From the NCBI RefSeq assembly GCF_030272615.1, contig NC_081415.1, forward strand, positions 506,557,373 to 506,617,372: DNA of 60,000 bases, read 5' to 3'. The notes under the pieces were generated by a model that was given only the letters and a program-made list of their open reading frames with translations, was not told where the DNA came from and made no database searches. Positions within the stretch are counted from its first letter, which is position 1, and every line of letters begins with the position of its first letter. The translations under genes and the position numbers were made by a program. This DNA comes from Cryptomeria japonica (Eukaryota; Streptophyta; Pinopsida; Cupressales; Cupressaceae). This document shows, one piece after another, positions 9,546-21,554 of this stretch.

Positions 9546-12071
9546 TGTGGATGAGAGCTTCGATGTGCAAAGGTTTGTTATGGTCTTCATCTGCGGGAGC
9601 ATCTTTGGAGTTAAATACAATGTGTTGCTGAGCAGCAAGGTTTCCAATGAGGGCTTGGAATTGGGTGGCGTTGATGTTATCAGGAATGTGTGATTGGAGA
9701 AGGGCTTGTTCCAAAATTTCTTTATGGACCGGGGAAGTCTTGAGAAGTTCCAAAATGGAGATCTGCGCAGGTGTCTTCCCAAGTTGATCAAGGAGGTCAT
9801 ATCGGTGGGTGGAAGACATGGGTGGGGGGTTTGGTGGGGGAGGGACTCCTTGGATGGTGACTTTACCTTGGCGTGTAGTTGCATTGCAGTCATTCTGGAA
9901 ATGGGAGGTGGAAGGCGTGGCACCTTGAATGACTATCTTAGCAGGATTTGGTCTCCTTTGGGAAGAAGGAGGATTGACTCGGATAGTTATGACATTGACA
10001 TGATTGTTTGCAGGTTCAATGCGACCTATTAAAAAATCAAAGCTGGTTATGTGATTAGTGTAGTCATAACCCATTGCGTTAGATGATGAGCCTTTTCCTT
10101 TATCATGATTCGGGAAGGGTTCCTGGTACATTTTGAGTTTGTCATTGTTATTACCAGGTTTTGCATTTGCTACTTCAATCTCACCTCTATCAATGAGATC
10201 TTGTATGTAGATCTTCAGTTTCATACACTTGCATGTATCATGTCCCTTGATACGATGGTATTCACAATACTCATTTTCATTATACCATCTTGGTTTAAGT
10301 TGATTGGGGTCAAATGGGCGAGTGATTGGAAAAACCACTGCACCTGCTTGAACAAGTTTCTGAAACATCATTTCAATAGGCTCAGCCAGAGGAGTGAAAT
10401 CTCTTGGAGTCCTGTTATTCGATCGGGGTGGTCATCCCTGGATTGAGACATTGTTGTGAGGTTTTTGGGATTGATTTTGATTGTTGAATTGATGATTATT
10501 GGTGGTGGATTTTGGGGGAGCGGCCACGGTTTGGACCCACTTTACATCAGTTACACCATCATTGACCACGTTTGTGTTCTTGGACCAGAATTTTGGCTTG
10601 TCGTTATGATAAGAGGAAGAACTTTGTGTCGACTTCTGATAATGTTTCAAGGTTCCTTTCTCCAATAAGACACGTTCGAGGGCGGCGAGGCCCTTATCGG
10701 TCAATTTTTGGAAAGATTTGATACATTGGGATATTAAGGGTCTTGAAAGTTCAGGCACCAAGTTCTTTTGGAATAGTTCAATTTGATGTTGTTCTGGCAT
10801 GTCCCACTGGAATTTCTTGATAAGATGTCACCATCTTGTAGGAAATTGGTGAAAGTTTCTTCGGGCCTTTGTTTTGTATTACATAGGTCCATCATAGAAA
10901 CATCATTACCTATGTTGTATGCATAGTGGGCCACAAATTTTTCTGCCAAGTCTGGAAAAGAGACAATGGAACCTCATGGTAAAGATGAGAACCATGCCAG
11001 GGTGTCTCCCGTGAGACTCTTGGTAAAGAGTCTGCAAAGATAAAGGTCACTATAGGAGACTTCTTGGCATAAGATGTGGAATTATCGAACATGATTGCGG
11101 GGGTCTCCTTTGCCTTCATACTTGGTGAATTTAGGGATCTCAAATCCTGGGGGATATGGTGCAACTGATATAGACGGGTCGTAAGGACAAGGGCAAAACT
11201 CTTCGAACGAGTAAGTTTTTCTTTTATTAGTCTTTTGTTTCATGTCCTTGATGATATTTTTCATGTCTTGAATTTCCTTGATGAGGTCTTGTTGTGGGCT
11301 TTGATAATGATGAATTGTATTTGCCCCAAGAATTGGATGAGCCAAAGAAGGTGCACCACCACCAATATATTGATATGATGAGGAAGTGGGAACATGGGAT
11401 GTGATGACCAATGTTGCTGGGGTTTGAGTGATAGTTGGTTGTGGTCCGCAAACGATTGTGACAGGATTGAATACAACCCGGATAAAATTTACGACATTGT
11501 TGGGAGGAAGGGAAGTTTGTGGAATAGAAATATGTGGTTGAATAGAAGGAGGTGGTATAGAAGTTTGTTGGAGAATAGATGAGATCAGATTTGATAGTGG
11601 TATGGATGGTAAGGAGGAAGAAGGTGGGATGGAGACCACGGTAAGAGGTACCACGGGTGGTATTGATTGAACTTGGATGATTGATGGGGTTGCAATTGAT
11701 TGAGTTTGAGTAGTAGGTGCAGCACTTTGTGTGGGAGCGAGATCTCCTTGTTGCTTTTGGGCGAAAGCGGATCTATTAAACTCAAGCGAAAGTTGAGCTC
11801 CATTTTCAAGAAGAGCTTTCTGGAGTGCAGTAGGATTGTGTTTAATAAACTTGTCCATCAACTCTTGGTTATAAGAATCTGTTAGGAAAGTTTGCACTTC
11901 CGAACAAAGTTCATCTTGGCTAACCATGTCAGGATTTTGGCTTTGATCTTGATTGCTAGGTTGCCCACTTTGTGTATGATCTTGTGTGGGATCTTCATAT
12001 AGGACACCAATGTCCGTCATGCCATATTGTTGTTCAGCCATCTTTTTCTTTTGGGATCGAGTTGCGACCAT
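9523..12071 (-). pseudogene. Gypsy B Gag with CCHC-like knuckle
   Basis: The start is the ATG at 12071 (MVATRSQKKKMAEQQYGMTD). The N-terminal 250 residues are Q-, S- and P-rich. The gag core begins near CPYDPSISVAPYPPGFEIP and continues through AEKFVAHYAYNIGNDVSMMD and DLCNTKQRPEETFTNFLQ. A zinc-knuckle-like motif CEYHRIKGHDTCKC sits at about 10232-10290. Downstream is a proline-rich linker with repeated IQGA words leading into protease. Lesions: TAA at 11082-11084, TGA at 10974-10976, a frameshift near 10838, TGA at 10429-10431 (consistent with CGA to TGA), and a one-base loss near 9545. This gene is the best view of the family's Gag in the window and aligns closely with C. Confidence 0.88.
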
Positions 12072-13254
12072 ACACTATATTTGTGATGAAAAGACTTAAG
12101 AAATTTGAGGATGAAAGGACTTAGGAAATTTGAGGATGATTGATGGAGGAGGTATGGTAGTGATGGTTTAGAAGAAATTTGATGACTAGGTTGTCTTTGG
12201 CATGAACATGAAGGATCGATTCGAATGACAAGTTGTATGAAGGGATATGACCACCCTGATTTGGACGATAATTGGTGTTTCAAAGGAAAAACTTGAATGT
12301 TGATGGAGAGGACGGACTCTTAGCTTCTCTCTTAGGCTTATGAAATATGGGATGGACAGAGCTTTGACGCAATTTTTGGACTTGGTGTGGGTAATGACTT
12401 GGACAATTGTTTGTGTCTTGACAAGTGTTCTTGCAAAGTGTTTGGGGATAGTGATGTGTTTTTAGTCTTCTCTTGGCAAGTATGTATCAAACAAAGCAAA
12501 CATTCTTAAGGCTGGAAAGGACAATAGTCATTGAATCCCAATTGGTTTCCTAGCTACGCTTACCTAGAGTGGACACTTAGATGCTTGACCCCACTGGCTC
12601 CCCTTCACGACACTCACTTCTCGAGGTAGCCAAATGTCAATTCCCATGAAAATTCCTCATGGCGAACTTTGTGTCTCTACTAAGGGCCGTAAAAATATGG
12701 GTGGCTTCAGAGGTCCGACCTCCTGCACCAATGATTAGAAGGTTTTTGGCCACTATGAACAAGGTGTTTAGTAAGTCTTCCTGTTAGGAGCTACCCTTCG
12801 AAGTTGCGCAAGCGCAATTGAGGCCTATAGACCAATGAAGCACCAAGAACTTAGTAGTCACGCAAGCGTGATTGAGATCTCTAGGACCCTACTAAGCACC
12901 CAATGTGAGAGTGAACTCTCATATAGCCCCAACCATTAACCCTTTTCATAATCAATGGCCTATTTATTATAGTGAGTTGGGAACCCTAGGTCCGGGTGTA
13001 CTCACTTGGGTCGTTCCCCTCTTACCTTCTCAAAGAGCAAGTTGGGAGGGCAGACCCGCTAGAGGTAAACACACAATCAAACAAGAAAAGGTTGGAGGGT
13101 CTAGATTTCTGATCGTCTAACAAGATGAGAGCATACTCTCCTACCTTTACGCTTTTCTTAAAGACACATAAGACAATGGTTCATTCCATTTTAATTAATA
13201 TCTAGGTGCCTAATTTAAATAAATGAACAATATTTGGTTGAATCAGCTAGGCAA

Positions 13255-13410
13255 CCTGCAAAACAACTTGATTAGTAGTTTGAAAAATGGAGTCTTCAAA
13301 AAGAGTCCTACAAAACAACTAGATTAGTAGTTTGAAAAATGGAGTCTTCAACAAGCATCCTGCAAAACAACTTGATTAGTAGTTTGAAAAATAGAGTCTT
13401 CAACAAGCGT
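13255..13410. repeat. 52-bp tandem repeat, three copies
   Basis: Three head-to-tail 52-bp units starting at 13255, 13307 and 13359, each beginning cctgcaaaacaact (or cctacaaaacaact) and containing gattagtagtttgaaaaat. A partial fourth unit (cctgcaaaag) follows at 13411. The few differences between units indicate a fairly recent local expansion in the B leader. Confidence 0.92.
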
Positions 13411-13974
13411 CCTGCAAAAGACAACAAAATGACAAAAATATTAATTTTTTTGATTTTTGGGGAATAAGTAGAAAAACATGAATAAAAACTTTTTTACAAA
13501 TGACAAATGTGGATTTGGAGGAAGCTTTGATGGGTAAATGGGGTTTGACTAGGTTTTTGCCACTTTCCAAGGGATAAGCAAGCAAAAAATGGGGATTTTA
13601 GAGGAGAGATGAAGGAATGGGAAAATTTGTCCAAGAGGGACAAAGAAGCAAAAGTTGGAGATGGATAATATGGGAAAAATTTGGAAGTGATTGGATAAAA
13701 GGGGAAGGAGTTATGGCAACCCTAAAAATAGAGGAATGTGGGATTTTGGGCTTCAAAAAGTGGATTTTTGGGATAAGGCCCCCAAGGAAGGAAATGTGGA
13801 AAATGGAAATGTGGAGAATCTGGTGAAGTTTGAAGGAAAATGGAGTCAAGATAAAGAAGATATGGTGAAATTTTTTTTTTTTTTTAAAACCTAGATTTAA
13901 TAGAGCAAACAAACCCTAGATTTAATAGAGCAGACAGTCGCACTAAACAGAATAACAATAATAAAAAAAATAAA

Positions 13975-14355
13975 TGTCAAAGGTCTGGATTTCTGATTGT
14001 CTAGATAGACAAGAGCATACTCTCCTACTTTCACACTTTCCCGCGGTCAGACATATTATGATTAAACAGAGCAGATAACAGGAAATGAAAAGAAAATGCA
14101 GACTACAGTTAGCGCCTAAAAATTTCAGACAGATTAACAGAGCAGATAACAAAATAGATATTCACACTAATCAGATGGAAAAGTGCCAAAGGTCTGGATT
14201 TCTGATTGTCTAGATAGACAAGAGCATACTCTCTTATTTTCACACTTTCCTGCGGTCAGAGCATACAGTCACGCTAAACAGAATTAAAAAAAAGTGCCAA
14301 AGGTCTGGATTTCTGATTGTCTATATAGACAAGAGCATACTCTCCTACTTTCACA
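13975..14355. repeat. Imperfect leader repeats, three copies of a 60-80 bp block
   Basis: Blocks containing aaggtctggatttctgattg and then gacaagagcatactctc begin at about 13975, 14183 and 14294. A more distant copy is at about 13092-13165. The spacings are unequal (208 and 111 bp), so this is a set of related blocks with variable filler, not a clean tandem array. The filler shares words such as acagagcagataac. Confidence 0.8.
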
Positions 14356-14504
14356 TAGATTATAATAAAACAGAGCAGACAACAAATCAGATAACAAAGT
14401 TATTGTGCTGAAACAGAAACAGAAACAGAAAAGAAACATAAAAGAAATAGAATGAGGAGCTGTCGTGCAGAAATACATAACCGCTACTCTAGAACCTGCG
14501 AAAA

Positions 14505-14506
<2 letters not shown>

Positions 14507-14552
<46 letters not shown>
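14507..14552. repeat. (AT)23 microsatellite
   Basis: A perfect AT dinucleotide tract of 46 bp splits the two related leader words at 14482 and 14563. It is probably a simple-sequence expansion inside the element leader. Confidence 0.95.
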
Positions 14553-14556
<4 letters not shown>

Positions 14557-14621
14557 AGTCGCGCTATTCTGGAACCTGCATCTCACAACTCACAAAAACT
14601 TAAAAAAATATTAATTCTTAG

Positions 14622-14647
14622 GGATGTGGGTCCCACTGGGCATGCCA
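14622..14647 (-). promoter_or_regulatory. Putative primer-binding site of gypsy B
   Basis: The plus strand reads gtgggtcccactgggcatgcca, then a spacer aaa, then the LTR start TG. Element C has the same layout at 24991-25012 (gtgggtcccaccaggtgtgcca, aaa, TG). The two differ only by transition-type changes, and both end in CCA as a tRNA would. I could not assign the tRNA from memory. Confidence 0.5.
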
Positions 14648-14650
14648 AAA

Positions 14651-15738
14651 TGAAGAGGGGAAAACAGATTAGAATGTCAAATGATAAAAAACATAACGAA
14701 ATAAACATGCAAAATGCTAAAATATCATTAAAAGACCATTTCACCTTGCTATTTTACCTTCTCCTTTGGATTGAGCTTGATGAAGTGAAGGCGCCCTTTG
14801 ATAATGCTCCACTTGATGTGCTCCTTTGATTGCTGGATGTGGATGACTCTCCAATGTTGTACACAAATGGAATGAATTTGGAAAATGATAAGGATGAGAT
14901 GATCAAGTTGCCAAGATGATATCCTGGGCTCAAAAGGGCAACATAAGCTTACTAAATTTCGAAATATTTTTGAATGAAGAAATGGAGCCCTTTATTTATA
15001 GGAAGAGGAGAGAAAAATAGATGGCTAGGATGGATTCGAGATGAAGGGCTAGGATTTACTTGTGAGCTCACACAAGGTCCAAGAGAGGGTGTGGAGACTA
15101 AGAAATATGCCTTAAAGGCATTTCTTATCTCCACACTCCACAAGGTGCATTGGAGGAATTAAAAATTCTCCAAAAAAAGATATCATGGGGATTGGAGGAA
15201 TAAAAAATAATTAAAAATTCCTTGGGAGAGGGGATGCTTGGAGGAATGCGAGATTTCAAAAATCTTACATTCACTTAGGAAAAGAGTATTTAAAAGCAAG
15301 GAGTTGACTTTGTGGCTAATCATGTTGATTAGCCATTAACGATTCATTAAGAGGGGGATTAGAGGAAATGTTAGGCGGGATTAGGATAATTTGACTAGGA
15401 GAGAGAATGAGTGGAGGGAATAAAAAAATTAGAAGAATAATGTTAAGTGAGTTTAGGGAGTTTCTAGAAAAATTTATTAGGTTAATGATGAATTAAGAAG
15501 ATGATTTGTAGGAATCATCTAGGTTAACTAATTAATTGAAATTAATTAGCTAAGAGGAAGATTTGTGAGGATTTGATTTTTTTAGAAGAATAAAGAAAGG
15601 AATAAATCAATCACATGCTATAGTGACAATATTAATTATATTTAATTAATATTGAGGAGAATTTGAATTAACATAATTAATTAATTAATTATGTGAGGAA
15701 TTAAAAATAATTAAAATAATTATTTTTAAGTGTCTACA
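14651..15738 (-). repeat. 5' LTR of gypsy B, about 1.09 kb
   Basis: On the element strand it starts TGTAGACACTTAAAAATAAT (plus-strand end TGTCTACA at 15738) and runs to about 14651. A TATA box (TATAAATA) lies at 14993-15000. It shares landmarks with the LTR of element C: ttggattgag near 14768 and 25123, and aaaggcatttctt near 15116 and 25424. It differs from LTR A, so the 3' LTR now found at 3924-5362 is not its partner. The right edge cuts into a copia RNase H frame at 15739. The expected matching target duplication at the left end is missing. Confidence 0.75.
14993..15000 (-). promoter_or_regulatory. TATA box in LTR B
   Basis: TATAAATA on the minus strand in the context CCTATAAATAAAGGGC, matching in position and surroundings the TATA boxes of LTRs A, C and D. 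Confidence 0.55.
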
Positions 15739-16272
15739 GGTACTTCCGAGTATTCCTTGTGTTATCATGGTTATCTTACTAGACTTCGAAATTCTATAAA
15801 TATTCGTGGATATTTGGATTGAGATTGGACATGTGACATTGACATCAAAAGATCCACCAGTGGTTATGTTTTCACTATGAATGGTGGTGCTATTAGTTGG
15901 ATGAGTAAGTAACAACCTGTAGTCGCTTTGTCCATGATAGAAGCAAAGTATATGGAAACTACTCATGCTTGTAAGGAATCCATTTGGCTTAGGTGGTTGT
16001 TTTCAGATATTGGGTTTGATGCGGGATTGATTACTATATTTTGTGACAGTCAGAGTGCTATTTGCTTAGCAAATAATCCGACTTTCCATGCCAGAACGAA
16101 GCACATTGATGTTCAGTTTTGTTTTGTTCAAGATATGGTAGAGGATGGGAAGGTAAAATTGGAGAAGGTTGACACTTTGACGAATGTTGTAGATGCATTG
16201 ATGAAACCAGTGAGCACAGAGAAGTTCGGATGGTGTTCCAGTTCTATGGGCCTCTCGATCCCCTACAGTTGA
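15739..16272 (+). pseudogene. Copia H RNase H, 3' remnant
   Basis: The frame from 15739 reads GTSEYSLCYHGYLTRLRN, then DIDIKRSTSGYVFTMNGGAI, then a stop at 15910-15912 and VALSMIEAKYMETTHACKES, ending NNPTFHARTKHIDVQFCF. These are the conserved Ty1/copia RNase H motifs, including STSGY, the E-A-x-Y block and RTKHID. An in-frame TGA lies shortly after RGYLD. RT, integrase, protease and gag are absent because gypsy LTR B occupies the position immediately upstream. The polypurine tract (aagtgggagaa, 16301-16311) and LTR follow. Confidence 0.9.
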
Positions 16273-16311
16273 TTTATGGGCTATTTGAAAGGTCTTCGAC
16301 AAGTGGGAGAA

Positions 16312-17236
16312 TGTTGGGATAAAGGTGTCTCAGCCTTTGCAAATCCTAACGTTGGCTTATGTATTTATTTATTTATTTATTATTTTATTTATTGCCTACA
16401 ATTGTCTAGTCATCTAGTGGGATCCACAATCTTGGTGGCATCCTACTTGGCGATGATTGTATGCCACATATGTTGCACATGTGGAGGTAGGTATCGCACG
16501 TGAGGATCTTGACAAGTGTCGACCTATGATAGATTCTATGACAGAATGGATAAGTGGTAGGAGATACCTTTTGCATGGAGAGGGTTATGATGAGTTGTAA
16601 GAGAATAAGCTAAAATTAGTCATTTATGACAGATTCTCTTACAACTATAAGTGTTGTAAGTTATGGCAGTTGTAAGATGCATAAGAGCATCTCTCATACC
16701 TTGAAATAGTAAATTTTGAGTCCCAACTTAGGAGGTTTGAATGGGGAGTCATTTGGAGACTTACATGTGTCATTTGCATGCTTTTTGGTGGCTGAAAAAT
16801 AGGGCCAAATGTTATGCATGAGCACATCTTGATGCTTCATCTAGAAGCTTCCTCTTGATTTGTATTTCTTTATAAAAGGTAGTCTTGAGGGGTGTTAGGT
16901 ATGTAATGTTTTTAGGGTGAAGTGTTATGCTGTTAGAATTAATCTAGGTTGTGGGTTGTAGTTGTAGACTCCTATTGAAGAAGCTAAGTGTTGGCATTGT
17001 ATTGTAAGATTTTGATTACTAGAATACAAAGTATTGTGCTTTTTGAGTGTGGGGTTTTTTACTCGAAAGGGTTTTCCCCATGATATATCTTGTGCTCGTT
17101 ATTTATCTATATGCATGTTTATTATCTCTCTATGAATGTGTTTCTATTTTTGTAATAGAAGATTTGTAAGAAAATTTGCACTCTCCCCCACTAGATTAGT
17201 GTTAGGAAGCATTTTCTGCACCTTTGCATCCTTTCA
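16312..17236 (+). repeat. 3' LTR of copia H
   Basis: It begins TGTTGGGATAAAGGTGTCTC directly after the polypurine tract. A TATA box TATAAAAG is at 16871-16878. The right end is placed at CA (17235-17236), where gypsy C RT sequence resumes in mid-domain; this edge may be off by several bases. The insertion lies in the RT of element C, just after the conserved MDGF. Confidence 0.75.
16871..16878 (+). promoter_or_regulatory. TATA box in copia H LTR
   Basis: TATAAAAG on the plus strand, about 560 bp into the LTR, followed by a G/T-rich stretch. Its position is typical of an LTR promoter. Confidence 0.55.
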
Positions 17237-19115
17237 AAACCATCCATTAAGGAAAGCATCTCTTGTCCAGTTGTAAGGTCCACAATCATGTCTATGTTAG
17301 GTAAGGGGAAATCATCTTTCATACATGCTTTTTTGAGGTCCCTGAAGTCTATACAAATCCGTATTGCCCCCACTGGGCTTGCCGATAGGTACAATGTTGG
17401 AGACCCATTTAGGATCATCAATGGGTTTGATGAATCCAACATCCAACATTCTTTGTAGTTATTATTTAACCAAGAGGGCAACTTGTGGATGCATCTTATG
17501 GAGATTTTGTTTGACTGGCTTAGAATCTCATTTGACAATGAGATTATGTACTATCAATTTTGGGTCAAGGCCTGGCATGTCAGTGTACCCAGGCAAACTT
17601 GACTTATGTCTCTTTGAGGAAACTTATGAAACTCTATTTATCTTGAGCTATAAGAGACTTTACAATGAGTACATTCTTTGGATTATCATTTGTACCCATG
17701 TTGATAGTGTTTGTTTCTTCAATAAAAAATCAGGATTTTTCTTGATATGAGGGTACCATGGTAGGCAGGTCAAGTCCCTCATCTTCTAGTGCTTGATCTA
17801 GGTTTTCACTAGAAGATAAATCCTTTATTTTTACTTTTGTCTAGTCTGAAGGTGCCTCAGAGAGTTTTTCACTAGGGGACTTATGATTCTTCTTTTTTTT
17901 TTTCCCACTTTTGTTGACTAAAGGAGTTGATTTGACTACCAAAGTATGTTTCCCTGTTGAGTTGGATTCCATTCATAGATGTGTGATCTTCAAGATCTCA
18001 CATATTAATAAATGCCAAGAGGGCATTGTCATCAGCATAGGTGTCAAGGGCAGGTGGTCCTTGTTGATCCCAATCAATAAATTTGGGGTGAACGAGTTGA
18101 AGTTCAGATGGGGTGGAAGAGGTCATGGGGGTGACGGTGTTAATATAGGCATCATCAAATAGATCGTCAAGGTATTCAAAGGGCACTTCATGAAATTCCT
18201 CTTCATCTGAGTCTTTTATTTCAAGAGGATTTGTCGGAGCACTAGTGATAGTGACCATAGGTACTAGTGAGTAACTAAAGCCCCTATTATGTTTGTAGGA
18301 AAATAGAGAGACAGGTACCTTTCTTCCTTGTTCATGAGGTTTGAGACCATGTCCTTTATAGACCATCTTGTCTACCATAGCAGATGCCTTAGGATACATC
18401 TATTTGGGAATTTCTACTGGTGCTTCATCTTCTTCTCGGTACAGCTAAGAAGTGACATTAGTTTCCAAGTTCTCTTCATCAAGTGGGCCCCATTGCTGAA
18501 AAGTGGTCTTTTTGCATTGCATATTGGGTTTCTTTTAGATCTTCATTTCTTTAGGTTTTCCATATGACTTAGGAGAGGGTGGGAGTTGACCCACTTAGAG
18601 TGCATTTTGAAGTGTGTACTTTTTACAAACATTTCCAATTATCTTAACCTTGATCTCGGGTTGGGATGAGGTGGATGCAATGTTTTATGGATCAAATGGA
18701 GGTGGCAGAATGAGTGTATTGAGGGGACAATGATAAGAGTCTTTCCCTTCGAGGAGTTTGTAGTATTAAAAGAGCTACGGGTCGGTTGGGATGGTAATCT
18801 CTCTACCATTGTAATGGAATTTAAGGAATTTATTCAAAGTAGAGGAAATAGTTTGAATGGATTGGATCCATGGTCGATCGAGGAATATCTTGTGGGGGAG
18901 ATCAAGGTCCAAAACTTGACATGTAGTTTCCACTGTTGCAAGGCCCACTTAAAGAAGTAGTGTTATGGTGCCTTTAGAGACCTCTTTGTATCATTATAGG
19001 CCTTTATGTGATCTTGTCGGATGTGTCAACCAAGTCTTCAGAGATACCCAATTGTTTAATCAATTTGTATGTACAAAGATTTAGGCTAGATCCACCATCT
19101 ATAAGGACCCTCTTG
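17237..19115 (-). pseudogene. Gypsy C pol: protease and N-terminal RT, heavily decayed
   Basis: The element strand reads protease first (LIDGGSSLNLCTYKLIKQLG near 19060-19105). A linker region follows that is homologous to B and includes MYPKASAMVDKMVYKGHGLK and DTYADDNALLAF (17998-18399). The RT fingers come last (RICIDFRDLKKAC, then DMIVDLTTGQEMLSLMDGF). The RT stops at MDGF at about 17237, where copia H is inserted, so the YVDD box, RNase H and integrase are not present. Multiple stops (for example near 18405 and 18595) and frameshifts (for example near 17370) occur. The protease keeps D-G-G, unlike B. Confidence 0.85.
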
Positions 19116-21554
19116 ATTTTATGTTTTTGAACAATAGCCTCAATGTGAAGGGGTTTGTTGTGGAATGGTTTTGCAGATGGGGCATCCTTGGATGCAAAGA
19201 TGAGATGGTATTGTGTAGAAAGGTTGTTGATGAGGGCTTAGAATTGGGATACATTAATGTTATCTAGGACATGAGATTCCAGGAGGGCTTGTTCAAGGAT
19301 CTCTTTATGAATGGGTAAAGTCTTAAGGAGTTACAAGATGCATATTTGTGCAGGTATCTTACTGAGGTGATCAAGGATATCATAATAGTGGGTAGATTAA
19401 ATGAGGGCTTGTGAAGGAGAAGGAGAAGCTCCTTGAATGGTTTCTCTCCCTCTGCGGGTGGTGACATTGCAGTCATTCTGGGGATATGAAGTGAAAAGTG
19501 AGGCACCTTGAATGACCATCTTAGCTTGGGAGGGTCTGCTTAATGATTGCGGGGGAGGGGCACCTTGAATGGTTACACTAGGTCTATGAGATGCAGGAGG
19601 GAGGTCAGCTCCTTGGATTGTAATGGTATTGATGTGACTATCAACAAGCTCTATGCAGCCTACCAAGGACTTCAAGTCAGAGACATAGTTAGTGTATTCA
19701 TAATGAACTTCATGAGATGATGAGGCTTTATCCTTACCATTCTTGGGGAAGGGATCCTATTACATCTTAATTTTGTCATTTGAATTACCAAGCTTAGCAA
19801 TTGCAACCTCAACATCACCCTTTTCAATGAGGTCTTGAATATAATTCTTAATTTTTATACACTTGTATGTATCATGACCTGGGACACGATGGTAGTCATA
19901 ATATTCGTTCTCATTATACTACTAGAGTTTTAGTTTATTTACATCAAAAGGGTGATTCCTCATAAATACAACAATGCCAACCTTGACAAGCTTTTGGAAG
20001 ATGACCTCGATGAACTCAGCAAGCGAGATGTACTCACGTTGGGATTTGATTATTGGAACAGGGAGGTCGACCTTGGGCAGAGACATTATTGCAAGGTTGA
20101 GACTGGTTGTGGGGATTAGGTTGAGTGTTGAATTGATTATTTGTGGTGGTGGGATTAGTGGGGACGGTCACAATCTGAACACGCTTGACATTGATCTCCA
20201 TCATTGATGACATTTTTATTTTTAGACCAATACTAGGGCTTGTCATTATACGAGGAAGAACCTTGATTCGATTTTTTATAAGGTTTCAATTTTCCTTCCT
20301 CTAAGAGGACATTCTCTAAGGCTAGACCTTTCTTAGTGATTTTTCAAATGTGTCCAAGCATTGTCAGGTCAAGGGACGAGACATTTATGGTACAAGGTTA
20401 CATTGAAATAAAAATAATTCAATTTGGTATGACTCTGGTATGTCCCAAGGGAATTTTTTGATAAGATGTTGCCACCTTTGAAGGAAATTGGCCTAGGTTT
20501 CTTTGGGCCTCTGCTTTGTGTTGCATAAGTCCATCATAGAAGCATCATTCTTAATGTTATATGTGTAATGGGATACACACTTCTCTACTAGGTCCGAGAA
20601 TTATTTGATGGATCCATGAGGTAGGGAGGATAACCAAGCAAGGGAATCTCCACTAAGAATCTTAGGAAAAGGTCTTCTAAGTTAAACATCACTGTAAGAG
20701 ACCTCTTGACAAACGATGTAAAATTCACGAACGTGGTCTGTTGGGTCACCTTTGCCTTTGTCCTTTTCAAACTTAGGCATTCCAAAACCTGGAGGGTATG
20801 GGGCGACGAAAATAGAAGGGTCATACAGACAAGGACATATTTCTTCGAAAGTGTAAGGTCTCTAGCTTATCAGTCCCATCCTTGAAATTCTTGATGAGGT
20901 CCTTCATGTCTTGAATTTCATTCATGAGGTTAGGTTGTTGATTTTGGACATGGGGGATGTAGTAACCTAAATTAGAACTAGGGATTTGATTGGATATGGA
21001 TGGGATACCACCACCAATATTTATATAATAAGAAATGTGAGGTTGCAAATTGATCGACGGATATGACATATAAATGGTGTTGATAGGAGGCAAGCTAGCA
21101 TTGATGTAATTGGTTGAGTTGTGAGGAGGTGCGGATGACCTTGGAGGTTGAGAGATAGGGGCACTAGAAGTGCTTGGGGGAATAGAATTCAGAGGTATAG
21201 ATGTAGTTGATATAGAATTTGTAGGTGGTGGATGAATAATGGCATTGAGAATAAGACGGTGTATGAGGTCACCCTCCGCAGGCATGTTAAGAATGGATCG
21301 ATCAATTTTGGGGGTAAACGTGCCCCTTGACTGATAAGGTGAGCTAAAATTCCATTGGGATTAACCTTGAAGAATATTTCCATTATCTCTTGATTGTAAG
21401 GATCCTCTATGAAAGATTTTAAGCATGGGGAGTGTTCAGGTTGGTCAACAAGTTGTTCCTCTTCTTGGAGATCACAATCAACAAAGTAACTAGGTTCAGG
21501 CATCTCATTGCCCTGGGCGGCCACCTTTGTTTTTTGGGAGAGATTCAAGACCAT
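19116..21554 (-). pseudogene. Gypsy C Gag, heavily decayed
   Basis: The start is at 21554 (MVLNLSQKTKVAAQGNEMPE). The fragments line up with B: a Q/P-rich N-terminal region, PYPPGFGMPKFEKDKGKGDP, the core DLCNTKQRPKET, and a knuckle-like CDYHRVPGHDTYKC near 19860-19890 in which the final cysteine is kept but an internal one is lost. The linker before protease repeats IQGA words at least five times (VTIQGAPPP, TIQGADLPP, VIQGASLF, TIQGASPS). Many stops and at least two frameshifts make this older than B. Confidence 0.85.

Larger units (their letters stand above)
12072..14620 (-). other. Untranslated leader of gypsy B
   Basis: About 2.5 kb without coding potential between gag and the putative primer-binding site. 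It holds two tandem-repeat blocks (13255-13410 and 13975-14355) and an (AT)23 tract. Words near the PBS side, cgctactctagaacctgcg (14482) and cgctattctggaacctgca (14563), form a diverged pair. One of them contains GCGCTATTC, resembling the flank of the A-family AGCGCT motif. Confidence 0.65.

Noticed and set aside
7030-12071. Integrated pararetrovirus (caulimovirid)
   Set aside because: The frame order Gag-protease-RT with LTRs and a long leader is that of Ty3/gypsy; no movement-protein-like or coat region was seen.
13598-13912. Minus-strand 104-codon ORF
   Set aside because: A phenylalanine/serine-rich translation of purine-rich leader DNA.
15739-15743. GGTAC as target duplication of gypsy B
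   Set aside because: No matching copy was found at the other end because that end is replaced by an A-family segment; the resemblance to the GTACC duplication of the solo LTR looks coincidental.
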